Part shown: one piece after another, positions 5,573-12,056 of the stretch
Layout: every line of letters starts with the position of its first letter
Position numbering within the stretch: the first letter of the stretch is position 1
From: an uncultured Lachnospiraceae bacterium
Lineage (GTDB): Bacteria > Bacillota > Clostridia > Lachnospirales > Lachnospiraceae
Direction: 5' to 3'
NCBI GenBank assembly: GCA_902796375.1
Contig: CADBOW010000259.1
Coordinates: 1 to 12,056, forward strand
Length of the DNA stretch: 12,056 bases
Translations under genes and position numbers: made by a program
Notes under the pieces: model-generated
What the model saw: only the letters and a program-made list of their open reading frames with translations
The model's database searches: none
What the model was told of the DNA's origin: nothing

Positions 5573-7141
5573 TTACGATCTTTTGTCGTAATACTTCATC
5601 TTCTTCTCGATCCGCTCCATGATCAGGGCTACGATAAAGTTGAAGATGTAGTAAAACAGTCCCGCGATAAAAAGGGGCATGATGCTGGACTCCGCAGCCG
5701 TAACCTGCTTGGCCAGCGTAAACATTTCCGTATAAGCCAGGGCAAATGCCAGGGACGTGTCCTTGACCAGCGTAATGATCTCATTGGTAACCGGCGGCAG
5801 AACCCGTTTCACCATCTGCGGGAAAATGATCCTCCAGTAAGTCTGCGTCCTGGTATAACCCATGACATCCGCAGCCTCCCGCTGCCCTCTGGGGATCCCT
5901 TCGATCCCGGCACGGAAGATCTCAGCAAAATAAGCCGCATAGTTCAGAGAAAATCCGATGATCACCGCTACAAAACGATAACCGGAGGATGTATCGATCC
6001 CGAAGATAAAATGCGGTCCGAAGAAGACCACCAGCAGCTGAAGCATGAGGGGCGTTCCCCTCAGGATGGATATATATATCCTGGCGATCATCCGCAGCGC
6101 CTTGAACCTTGACATTCGGATTGCTGTCAGCAACAGCCCCAGGGGCATGGAAAAGATCAAGGTCAGGATAAAGATCAGGAGGGTTGCTGCCATACCCACC
6201 AGGAGCTGATCCGTGATATGTAAAAACCGTTCCCAGAAGGACTTCTCCTTCTTCGGTGTTTCGGGCTTTGCTTCCTCCGCCTTCGATCCTTCCGCTTCCG
6301 TCTTCCGGTTCTTCCCCAGGCAAACGCTGTCCGCCAGGTCCCATTTCTCAGCGATCTTCAGGAAGGTTCCGTCCTCCGCCATTTCATTCAGCGTTTCCTG
6401 AACCTCATCCCGAAGCTTCGTATTCCCCAGCATGAAACCGACCCCGTACTGTTCTGTGGAAACCACGTCCTCCAGCATACGGAATCCGTCTCCGCGATTC
6501 TCAAGCTCGTGCTTCGCAACCCCGATATCCAGACAGATCGCATCCGCCGATCCCGCCTCCAGATTCATGAATGCGCTGTTATAATCCGCAACCTGCTGAA
6601 GGCTCTCAAAGGTTGCAGCCAGATCCTTGTTGGACTGTGTGGCATCCTCACCGGTAAAGGCCGCCAGGGCCGAGGAATCCGACTGAACGATCACTATTTT
6701 TCCGGATAGCTGTGACAGCTTCTGTACCTCTGAACCGGCACGTACCACAACCACCTGTGAATTATCCACATAGGCCTCAGACCAGGTATACTCGTCTTCT
6801 CTCCCCTGAATGGTGAATCCGTTCCAGATACAGTCGATCATCCCGGAGGAAAGCTCCATATCCTTGGAATCCCAGTCTATGGGCTGCTTCTCCAGCTTCC
6901 ATCCTCTGCGTTTACATACCTCTTCCGCCAGATCCAGATCAAACCCCACATACTCTCCGTCTTCATTCTTGTATCCGTAGGGAGGAAACTCTGCATCAAA
7001 ACCCACTGTAAATGTTGCAGTTTCTTCGCTTTCCTTATCATTCTCCGCTCTTGCAGTCATTCCTCTGCTGAAAAGCAGCCCCAGGATCAGGGCTGCGATC
7101 AGCAATGCGGTGATCGGATTATGGCGTTTCCATCGTTTCAT
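5573..7141 (-). CDS. Fused amino-acid substrate-binding protein and ABC permease
   Basis: One polypeptide of 522 residues carries both the extracellular receptor and the membrane channel of a polar amino-acid importer. A signal/anchor segment (about 9-31) ends in TARA. A family 3 solute-binding domain (about 43-272) follows, with the FPPYGYKNEDGEYVGFDLDL start and ADAICLDIGVA near 199-209. A charged linker rich in K, E and A (about 276-302) leads to a HisM/GlnP-type permease (about 311-512) with several membrane segments and the EAA loop GIPRGQREAADVMGY (415-429) that docks the ATPase. No lipobox cysteine is present; the fused membrane domain replaces a lipid anchor. Receptor-permease fusions are known in Firmicutes glutamine-type systems. 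Ribosome binding site AGGAG (7149-7153) lies 7 bases before the ATG, in the 13-base gap after the LRR gene. The ligand is unknown. Confidence 0.93.
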   Translation of the reverse strand: MKRWKRHNPITALLIAALILGLLFSRGMTARAENDKESEETATFTVGFDAEFPPYGYKNEDGEYVGFDLDLAEEVCKRRGWKLEKQPIDWDSKDMELSSGMIDCIWNGFTIQGREDEYTWSEAYVDNSQVVVVRAGSEVQKLSQLSGKIVIVQSDSSALAAFTGEDATQSNKDLAATFESLQQVADYNSAFMNLEAGSADAICLDIGVAKHELENRGDGFRMLEDVVSTEQYGVGFMLGNTKLRDEVQETLNEMAEDGTFLKIAEKWDLADSVCLGKNRKTEAEGSKAEEAKPETPKKEKSFWERFLHITDQLLVGMAATLLIFILTLIFSMPLGLLLTAIRMSRFKALRMIARIYISILRGTPLMLQLLVVFFGPHFIFGIDTSSGYRFVAVIIGFSLNYAAYFAEIFRAGIEGIPRGQREAADVMGYTRTQTYWRIIFPQMVKRVLPPVTNEIITLVKDTSLAFALAYTEMFTLAKQVTAAESSIMPLFIAGLFYYIFNFIVALIMERIEKKMKYYDKRS

Positions 7142-7154
7142 CCGGATTCTCCTA

Positions 7155-8300
7155 TTATTTCTTCAGATAGCCTTTCTTGTCAAAGGAATACTTCTTTCCG
7201 TCGATGGTTATCTTTGTATTCTTTGCGAACCATCCAGATGTATCCTTATACATCCATCCCTTTTTGGTCTTCTTCCAGGATGCTTTTGCCTTGTAGGTCC
7301 AGGAACCGTTCTTAGCGAGCCAGTATCCGCCGATCCACTCCTTGGATGCCATTCTTCCGTTCTTCTTAAAATAGTACCAGGTTCCGTCCACCTGCTTCCA
7401 GCCCTTGAGCATCGTACCATTTGCAGCGAAGCGGAACCACTTGCTTCCGATATGATACCACTGATCATGGGGGCCGATCACCTTTGTGCTCTGACTTACA
7501 GTCAGCTGTCCGTCATCGGAATTATAGCTGATACTGTTTCCATCCTTGTCCACCTCCGGTTTCTCATCCAGAAGCCAAGGGTTCAGAAGCTTCGGATTCT
7601 TACAGATATCCATTGTCTGGATCGGATTTCCCTGGCAGCGAAAACCGTTAAGCTTTGTATTTGCCGCTATGGAAATGGCTTTGATCTGGTTGTTTTCTAC
7701 AAAGAGCATTTCCAGCTCCTTGTTATTTGCCAGATTCAGATTTGTAAGCTTATTCACTGCACAATCCAGATGTTTCAGTTTCCGGTTTTTGGTCACATTC
7801 AGCTCGGTGATCTCGTTGTCGCAGCATTGCAGCAGCTCCAGATCCAGATTGTTGCTGACATCCAGAGAAGTAAGCTTATTTCCACCACAGCTGATGCCTG
7901 TCAGCTTCGTATTCTTACTGATATCGATACTTTTCAGGGCGTTGGTTGCAATCTCCAGATCCTCCAGATTGGGATTCTTACTGAATTCAGCTGTTGTGAT
8001 CTCATTTCTTCTGACATCAAGCGACTTCAGATTACCGAAGCACTCGATCCCCTTCAGGCTTTTGATCTTATAATCTCTGGCCAGAATATACGTAACAGCA
8101 TCCTGCTCCTTGCGGGACAGCACTCCGTCTTTATTTTTATCAATCTCTTTCTTTACGTATTTCCTAAAACCCTTGTCCGGGAAATTCGCAGCATTGATGG
8201 TCACGTCACCAGTTGCAGCCTCGGTAACCACCGGTACGGTTAAGCTGAGCATCCCTGCCAGGCAGAGTGCTCCCAGTCCAAATCTCAGTTTCTTAAACAT
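7155..8300 (-). CDS. Secreted surface protein: EF-hand, 21-residue leucine-rich repeats, wall-binding repeats
   Basis: Predicted exported protein of 381 residues. In order it has a signal peptide (1 to about 29, likely cut near TEA-AT), an FPDKGFRKYV segment, a canonical 12-residue EF-hand loop D54-KNKDGVLSRK-E65, seven leucine-rich repeats of exactly 21 residues (91-237), a short Asp-rich spacer, and an aromatic/glycine-rich tail (about 281-381; WYHIGSKWFRF, TWYYFKKNGRM, GWFAKNTK) resembling choline/glucan-type cell-wall-binding repeats. Such proteins are common in gut Clostridia and are thought to bind other cells or host ligands, but no ligand can be read here. No sortase motif is seen; attachment would be non-covalent through the tail. 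The ribosome binding site AGAGGAGG (8311-8318) is strong. It lies 61 bases after sufU and 13 before the transporter, without an evident terminator or promoter of its own. The fold calls are good; the function is unknown. Confidence 0.88.
   Translation of the reverse strand: MFKKLRFGLGALCLAGMLSLTVPVVTEAATGDVTINAANFPDKGFRKYVKKEIDKNKDGVLSRKEQDAVTYILARDYKIKSLKGIECFGNLKSLDVRRNEITTAEFSKNPNLEDLEIATNALKSIDISKNTKLTGISCGGNKLTSLDVSNNLDLELLQCCDNEITELNVTKNRKLKHLDCAVNKLTNLNLANNKELEMLFVENNQIKAISIAANTKLNGFRCQGNPIQTMDICKNPKLLNPWLLDEKPEVDKDGNSISYNSDDGQLTVSQSTKVIGPHDQWYHIGSKWFRFAANGTMLKGWKQVDGTWYYFKKNGRMASKEWIGGYWLAKNGSWTYKAKASWKKTKKGWMYKDTSGWFAKNTKITIDGKKYSFDKKGYLKK
7590..8030 (-). repeat. Seven 21-codon leucine-rich repeats inside the surface protein
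   Basis: Repeat units begin at residues 91, 112, 133, 154, 175, 196 and 217 of the encoded protein, with no insertion between them, in the pattern LxxLxCxxNxLTxLDVSxNxx. The sixth position of the unit is Cys in four of the seven copies (C138, C159, C180, C222) and Ile or Val in the others. The DNA copies have diverged, so this is a protein-level repeat rather than a recent duplication. Confidence 0.88.
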
Positions 8301-8361
8301 CTCAAATCATCCTCCTCTTTTTCAAGCCATTCTTCTGTGCTTGTTCTGTTTGTTTCACGGC

Positions 8362-8823
8362 TCAGAACGAGTCTCCCTCTGTCGTCACTTCGCCCTCGCC
8401 GTGTTCCAGGATCTGCTCCAGAGTACGCCACCCCAGAACAGCACATTTCACACGCGCCGGCATGTGTGAAATGTCCTGCAGGGAGGAAGCCTCCTCCAGC
8501 ATCTCCAGTTCTTCCTCCGAGACCTTCTCCTTGATCATTTTCATGAAAATGTTCTTCAGCTTCAAAGCCTCTTCGGGGGTCCTTCCGATCACAAGATCCA
8601 GCATCATATCCGCGCTGGCCTGTGAGATGGCGCAACCGTCTCCGATAAACGCCCCCTCCTCGATGGATCCGTCCTCAGCAAACTTCAACTGCAGAGTAAC
8701 ATCATCTCCGCAGGAAGGATTCACTCCTCGCTGGCTTGCCGACGGTTCGATCAGCGGATGCTTATGTGTCGGATGAAGATTATGCTCCGTAAGGATTTCG
8801 TTGTAAAATGTCCGATTCTGCAT
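8362..8823 (-). CDS. sufU: Iron-sulfur cluster assembly sulfurtransferase/scaffold SufU
   Basis: Small cytoplasmic partner of the cysteine desulfurase. In Firmicutes SufU is a zinc-containing sulfurtransferase that takes persulfide sulfur from SufS and passes it to the SufBCD scaffold. The 153-residue protein keeps all four expected zinc ligands: C38 and D40 in PSCGD, C64 in GDGCAISQAS and C127 in RVKCAVLGW. The SufU-type insertion between the second and third Cys (about residues 82-110), which separates SufU from IscU, is also present. The ribosome binding site AGGAAAGGAA sits just before the ATG, and the gene lies 33 bases after sufS, the usual neighbour. The C-terminal tail (HGEGEVTTEGDSF) is acidic. 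Confidence 0.95.
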   Translation of the reverse strand: MQNRTFYNEILTEHNLHPTHKHPLIEPSASQRGVNPSCGDDVTLQLKFAEDGSIEEGAFIGDGCAISQASADMMLDLVIGRTPEEALKLKNIFMKMIKEKVSEEELEMLEEASSLQDISHMPARVKCAVLGWRTLEQILEHGEGEVTTEGDSF

Positions 8824-8856
8824 ATTATTTCCTTTCCTGAATCACTCCGGTCTGGC

Positions 8857-10077
8857 CTAGTTCATTCCCATCATGGGGCGGATCTTCGCGATCCCCGCTG
8901 CCAGGCGTTCCACCTCTTCCTCGGTATTATAGAACATGAGGCTGGCACGGGTGGTAGACGGTATCTGCAGATACTGATGCAGTGGTTCGGCGCAGTGATG
9001 TCCTGCTCTGACCGCAAGCCCCTGATCTGCCAGGATCGCTGCAACATCATGGGGGTGAACTCCCTCCACCCGAAATGTAAAGATCCCATGATGTCCCTCC
9101 GGTGTATCCGATCCCAACAGCTGAATGTGGGGAATGTCACGGATCAGACGGAAGGCCAGTGCCGACAGCTCCCTCTCCCGCTCCACGATCCAGTCGATTC
9201 CTATGGATCCGATGTAATCGATGGCAGCGGCAAGACCGACAGCCCCGCCTGCATTTACAGTTCCTGCTTCGAATTTGTGAGGCAGCTCCGCATAGGTCAC
9301 ATGCTCCAGAGAAACCGTCTCGATCATCTCTCCTCCGGTCAGGAACGGCGGCATCCGATCCAGAAGCGCTTCCTTCCCGTACAGAACACCGATCCCCATG
9401 GGGGCCAGCATCTTGTGACCGGAGAAGGCCAGAAGATCCACTCCCAGCTCCTGTACATCCGTTCTTCCATGAGGAACGCTCTGGGCTCCGTCCGCAACAA
9501 ATACCGCACCCACCTGATGCGCTGCCGCAGCAAGAGCTTTCACGTCCGACATCTGACCGAATACATTTGACATGGCTGTAAGTGCCACGATCCGGGTATT
9601 CTCTGTCAACAGTTCCTTCAGCTTCTCCGGAAGAAAGGATCCATCCTTCTCCGGCTTAAGATATACAACCTTCGCTCCTGCGCGCTTCGCCGCATGCTGC
9701 CACGGAAGCAGATTGCTGTGATGCTCCGCAACACTGCAGACGATCTCATCTCCGGGATGCAGCAAAAGCTCTCCCAGACTATATGCCGCCAGATTCAGGC
9801 TCTCGGATGCATTTCGTGTGAAAATGATCTCCCGGGACGTCCGGGCATTTACAAAGCCGGCCACCTTTTCTCTCGCGGCCTCATAAGCCTCAGTCGCCTC
9901 AACTGAGAGATCATACAAGCCCCGGAAGGGGTTTGCGTTTCTGTGATAATAAAATGCATCCACGGCTTCGATCACGGCTTTGGGCCGCTGCGAGGTAGCC
10001 GAGTTGTCCAGATACGCCAGGTCCGTACTCCCGAAGAAGGGAAAGTCCCGGCGGATCTCCTCCACCTTCTGATTCAT
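8857..10077 (-). CDS. sufS: Cysteine desulfurase SufS
   Basis: PLP-dependent group II cysteine desulfurase that converts L-cysteine to L-alanine and leaves a persulfide on the active-site cysteine, the sulfur source for Fe-S clusters. The 406-residue length is standard. Visible are YLDNSATSQRP (22-32), EHHSNLLPW (118-126) with the cofactor-stacking His, ADGAQS (195-200) with the Asp that pairs with the pyridine nitrogen, the Schiff-base lysine K222 in FSGHKMLAP, FEAGTVNAGGAVGL (269-282), and the catalytic C362 in RAGHHCAEPLH. The RAGHHCA context separates it from NifS/IscS (group I) enzymes. A ribosome binding site of the AAAGGA type precedes the ATG. It lies 20 bases after sufD and 33 before sufU, and its sulfur would go to SufU. 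Confidence 0.96.
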   Translation of the reverse strand: MNQKVEEIRRDFPFFGSTDLAYLDNSATSQRPKAVIEAVDAFYYHRNANPFRGLYDLSVEATEAYEAAREKVAGFVNARTSREIIFTRNASESLNLAAYSLGELLLHPGDEIVCSVAEHHSNLLPWQHAAKRAGAKVVYLKPEKDGSFLPEKLKELLTENTRIVALTAMSNVFGQMSDVKALAAAAHQVGAVFVADGAQSVPHGRTDVQELGVDLLAFSGHKMLAPMGIGVLYGKEALLDRMPPFLTGGEMIETVSLEHVTYAELPHKFEAGTVNAGGAVGLAAAIDYIGSIGIDWIVERERELSALAFRLIRDIPHIQLLGSDTPEGHHGIFTFRVEGVHPHDVAAILADQGLAVRAGHHCAEPLHQYLQIPSTTRASLMFYNTEEEVERLAAGIAKIRPMMGMN

Positions 10078-10097
10078 GAATCAATCCTTTCTGTCCT

Positions 10098-11192
10098 TTA
10101 TGCCTCTTCCTCTGCTTCGCCTTCCTGCAGTCTGTCCAGAAGCTCCTTCCGCAGACTGTTCTCCGGAATCTTCCGAATACTGCCCAGAAGCCTTCCGCGG
10201 GCCATCAGCCGGTAAGCGGTTTCGTCATCGATCCCCCTGGACCGGAAATATAACAGGATCTCGTCTGACAGATCTCCGATGGTAGCGCCGTGCTCTCCTT
10301 CCACATCCTCTTCCTGACAAAGGATCAGCGGAATGGTCTTGTTGACCACATTTTCTCCCAGAAGGAGCACATCCTCCCGTTCCGAACCCTTAGATCCCTT
10401 GCAGCCGCGGATAAAGTCTACGGTAGCACGACAGTTCTTGGAAGCGCCCTCCCAGAGCACGCCCCTGATACTCATTTCCGTGGTTGTTTCCACTCCATGA
10501 TGGCGTGACACATAGTTCAGGTCCACATGCTGTCCGGCCTCCGCCTGATATGCGGTCTCTATCCCCAGATGTGCGTCCTTCTCAGCGAGATCTGCCGCAA
10601 TCCCCAGGATATTCTTCGCCCCACCGAGTACGATCTGCAGGACTTCAAAGGACCCTGCCTGCTCCACATGGGCACCTACATCCGAGTATGCAGCCATCTG
10701 CTCCGGCTGATCAAAGATCTGTACCAGCCGTACCCTGGCGCCGCGTCCGACGATAAACCGCGTATCCAGTGTGGCAGAGAGCGCTGCCTCCCCCTTCGCA
10801 CTTTCCTCGCCTGTCAGATACATAACCACTGTATATTCACTGTTCTCCGGTGCAGAGAAACAGAATCGGTTCACTGTACTTTCCGTCCCGGTCAGATAGA
10901 TCCGGAACACCAGCGGAGCTTCTGCCTTCGCTCCCTCTCCGATCTTGAAGAGGAAGGGATCCACAGGCGCCGCCGCTGTGAATTCCCGGAAGGGTTCTCC
11001 CATTCCGGTTTCCATATTCTGTAAAACGGTATATTCTCCTTCTTCAAAGGTCCCGGTTTCCACCTGGGGAAGCGTTGTCTCTGCAAGCGCTTCCGTCACC
11101 TCCGAAGGAATCATTATTTCGGTGTCATTCACCCGAAGCCAGCGCCAGGTGGGAGCCGGAAGCGGATTGACACGAATATTCATATCAGTCAT
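10098..11192 (-). CDS. sufD: Fe-S cluster assembly protein SufD
   Basis: Subunit of the cytoplasmic SufBC2D scaffold on which Fe-S clusters are built. The 364-residue protein has the N-terminal LPAPTWRWLRVND segment usual for SufD, a beta-helix core, the shared SufB/SufD region NVVNKTIPLILCQEED, and EGEHGATIGDLSDE (298-311) with the conserved His (H301) at the SufB-SufD interface. The helical end ILLYFRSRGIDDETAYRLM matches the SufB/D family C-terminus. The first ATG (11190-11192) is chosen over a second in-frame ATG three codons on because GGAAAGGA lies about 7 bases before it. It lies 57 bases after sufB and 20 before sufS. The C-terminus is very acidic (EGEAEEEA). Confidence 0.94.
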   Translation of the reverse strand: MTDMNIRVNPLPAPTWRWLRVNDTEIMIPSEVTEALAETTLPQVETGTFEEGEYTVLQNMETGMGEPFREFTAAAPVDPFLFKIGEGAKAEAPLVFRIYLTGTESTVNRFCFSAPENSEYTVVMYLTGEESAKGEAALSATLDTRFIVGRGARVRLVQIFDQPEQMAAYSDVGAHVEQAGSFEVLQIVLGGAKNILGIAADLAEKDAHLGIETAYQAEAGQHVDLNYVSRHHGVETTTEMSIRGVLWEGASKNCRATVDFIRGCKGSKGSEREDVLLLGENVVNKTIPLILCQEEDVEGEHGATIGDLSDEILLYFRSRGIDDETAYRLMARGRLLGSIRKIPENSLRKELLDRLQEGEAEEEA

Positions 11193-11249
11193 TCTGTAGT
11201 CCTTTCCCTATACGGTCCTGAAAAACCGCACTTCGTCTCAATCCGGGCG

Positions 11250-12056
11250 TTATCCGATGGAGCCCTTCATCTCGAGACGGATCAGGTTATTCATTTCCAC
11301 TGCATACTCCAAAGGAAGCTCCTTGGAGACATTGTCGGCAAAGCCGCTGACGATCATGGCCCTGGCGTCCTCCTCGGAAATGCCCCGCGACATGAGATAG
11401 AACACCGCATCGTCGCTGATCTTTCCGATCTTCGCCTCGTGCCCGATCTGAGCATCCCTGGTACGGATATCCATGGCCGGGATGGTGTCAGACTGTGAGA
11501 TGTCATCCAGCATAAGCGACGAGCAGTCCACCGCCGACTTGGCTCCGGCCGCATTTTTGTTCACCACCACAGCACTTCGGAATGTGCTGATTCCTCCGGA
11601 TTTGGAAATGGATTTCGCATTCACGGCGGAGGTGGTGTTTTTGCCGTTATGCACCACCTTCATACCCGTGTCCAGATTCTGTCCCTCACCCGCAAAGGTG
11701 ATCCCGGTATATTCCATCCTGGAACCGTCCCCCTGCAGGATCGTCATGGGATACAGGTACGACACATGGGAGCCGAAGGATCCGGATACCCATTCCATCA
11801 CGCCGCCCTCTTCCACTCTGGCACGCTTGGTGTTCAGGTTGTACATATTCTTGGACCAGTTCTCTATGGTAGAGTACCGGAGTCTTGCATTCTTTCCCAC
11901 AAAAAGCTCCACGCAGCCGGCGTGCAGATTTGCGATATTATACTTCGGCGCGGAACATCCCTCGATGAAATGAAGATCCGCCCCCTCGTCCACAATGATC
12001 AGCGTGTGCTCGAACTGTCCTGCTCCGGGTGCATTTAACCGGAAATAGGATTGCAG
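11250..12056 (-). CDS. sufB: Fe-S cluster assembly protein SufB, C-terminal part (5' end outside window)
   Basis: Main scaffold subunit of SufBC2D, where the nascent cluster is assembled. The frame runs open to the right edge of the window, so the gene begins outside; 268 C-terminal residues are present of about 470 usual. The visible sequence begins LQSYFRLNAPGAGQFEHTLI and continues through VDEGADLHFIEGCSAPKY, NLHAGCVELFVG, a DCSSLMLDD segment with the Cys region implicated in sulfur handling, and AQIGHEAKIGKISDD with the conserved interface His. It ends in FYLMSRGISEEDARAMIVSGF, the family C-terminus. An internal GTG at 11993 is only a valine codon. SufC is expected upstream, beyond the window. 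Confidence 0.95.
   Translation of the reverse strand: MQSYFRLNAPGAGQFEHTLIIVDEGADLHFIEGCSAPKYNIANLHAGCVELFVGKNARLRYSTIENWSKNMYNLNTKRARVEEGGVMEWVSGSFGSHVSYLYPMTILQGDGSRMEYTGITFAGEGQNLDTGMKVVHNGKNTTSAVNAKSISKSGGISTFRSAVVVNKNAAGAKSAVDCSSLMLDDISQSDTIPAMDIRTRDAQIGHEAKIGKISDDAVFYLMSRGISEEDARAMIVSGFADNVSKELPLEYAVEMNNLIRLEMKGSIG

Noticed and set aside
6762..6770. Another perfect TTATCCACA (DnaA box) inside the receptor-permease gene.
   Set aside because: It is isolated and is explained by the codons for Tyr-Val-Asp-Asn-Ser; no second box lies near it.
7110..8243. A 377-codon open frame on the plus strand opposite the LRR gene.
   Set aside because: The minus-strand frame has a signal peptide, an exact 21-residue repeat and a strong ribosome binding site; the plus-strand frame is an antisense shadow with Leu/Ile-rich composition forced by the repeats.
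8301..8361. Possible promoter or terminator between sufU and the LRR gene.
   Set aside because: I see only the ribosome binding site; no convincing -35/-10 pair, and no GC-rich hairpin followed by T residues on the minus strand.
8758..9570. A 270-codon plus-strand open frame opposite sufS.
   Set aside because: Antisense shadow; the SufS frame holds all catalytic motifs.
1..12056. CRISPR arrays, tRNA/rRNA genes, insertion sequences, phage or defence genes.
   Set aside because: No regularly spaced repeats, transposase motifs, phage proteins or RNA-gene sequences were seen on either strand; the window is compact housekeeping and surface/transport genes.

Overview
The window looks like ordinary chromosomal DNA from a Gram-positive, low-to-medium GC anaerobe of the class Clostridia, most likely Lachnospiraceae. 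The grounds are a DnaD-type helicase loader beside a DnaC/DnaI-type ATPase, a SufB-SufD-SufS-SufU iron-sulfur operon with the Firmicutes scaffold SufU, strong AGGAGG-type ribosome binding sites, a fused substrate-binding/permease amino-acid transporter, and a secreted EF-hand/leucine-rich-repeat/wall-binding protein of a type common in gut Clostridia. The taxonomic call is inference from gene content; no rRNA or other marker is present.

Left half, plus strand. The 3' part of murC (peptidoglycan synthesis) enters from the left edge and ends at a hairpin terminator. A 221-base non-coding stretch follows. It carries two tandem pairs of DnaA-box-like 9-mers, an AT-rich segment and a good extended -10 promoter. 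This promoter drives a tight three-gene operon: a replication initiation protein with a winged helix and two DnaD domains, a zinc-finger AAA+ helicase loader, and a long divergent PRPP synthetase. The first two correspond in architecture and order to dnaB-dnaI of Bacillus, and the third supplies the activated ribose for nucleotide synthesis.

Right half, minus strand, read from right to left: sufB (5' end beyond the window), sufD, sufS, sufU, then a secreted LRR surface protein, then a fused amino-acid substrate-binding/permease protein and its ATPase. Gaps are 12 to 61 bases and I see no terminator inside the series, so part or all may be one transcript. SufS takes sulfur from cysteine, SufU carries it, and SufB/SufD (with SufC, presumably upstream and outside) build the cluster. 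The transporter could feed amino acids, possibly cystine, but its substrate cannot be read from sequence. The two convergent gene series end at a shared bidirectional terminator at 4741-4784.

Most of the window is familiar housekeeping content. I do not see a clearly new biological system. The most interesting signals are the DnaA-box cluster directly upstream of the helicase-loader operon, the replication/PRPP gene coupling, and the surface LRR protein plus amino-acid transporter placed directly behind the suf genes.
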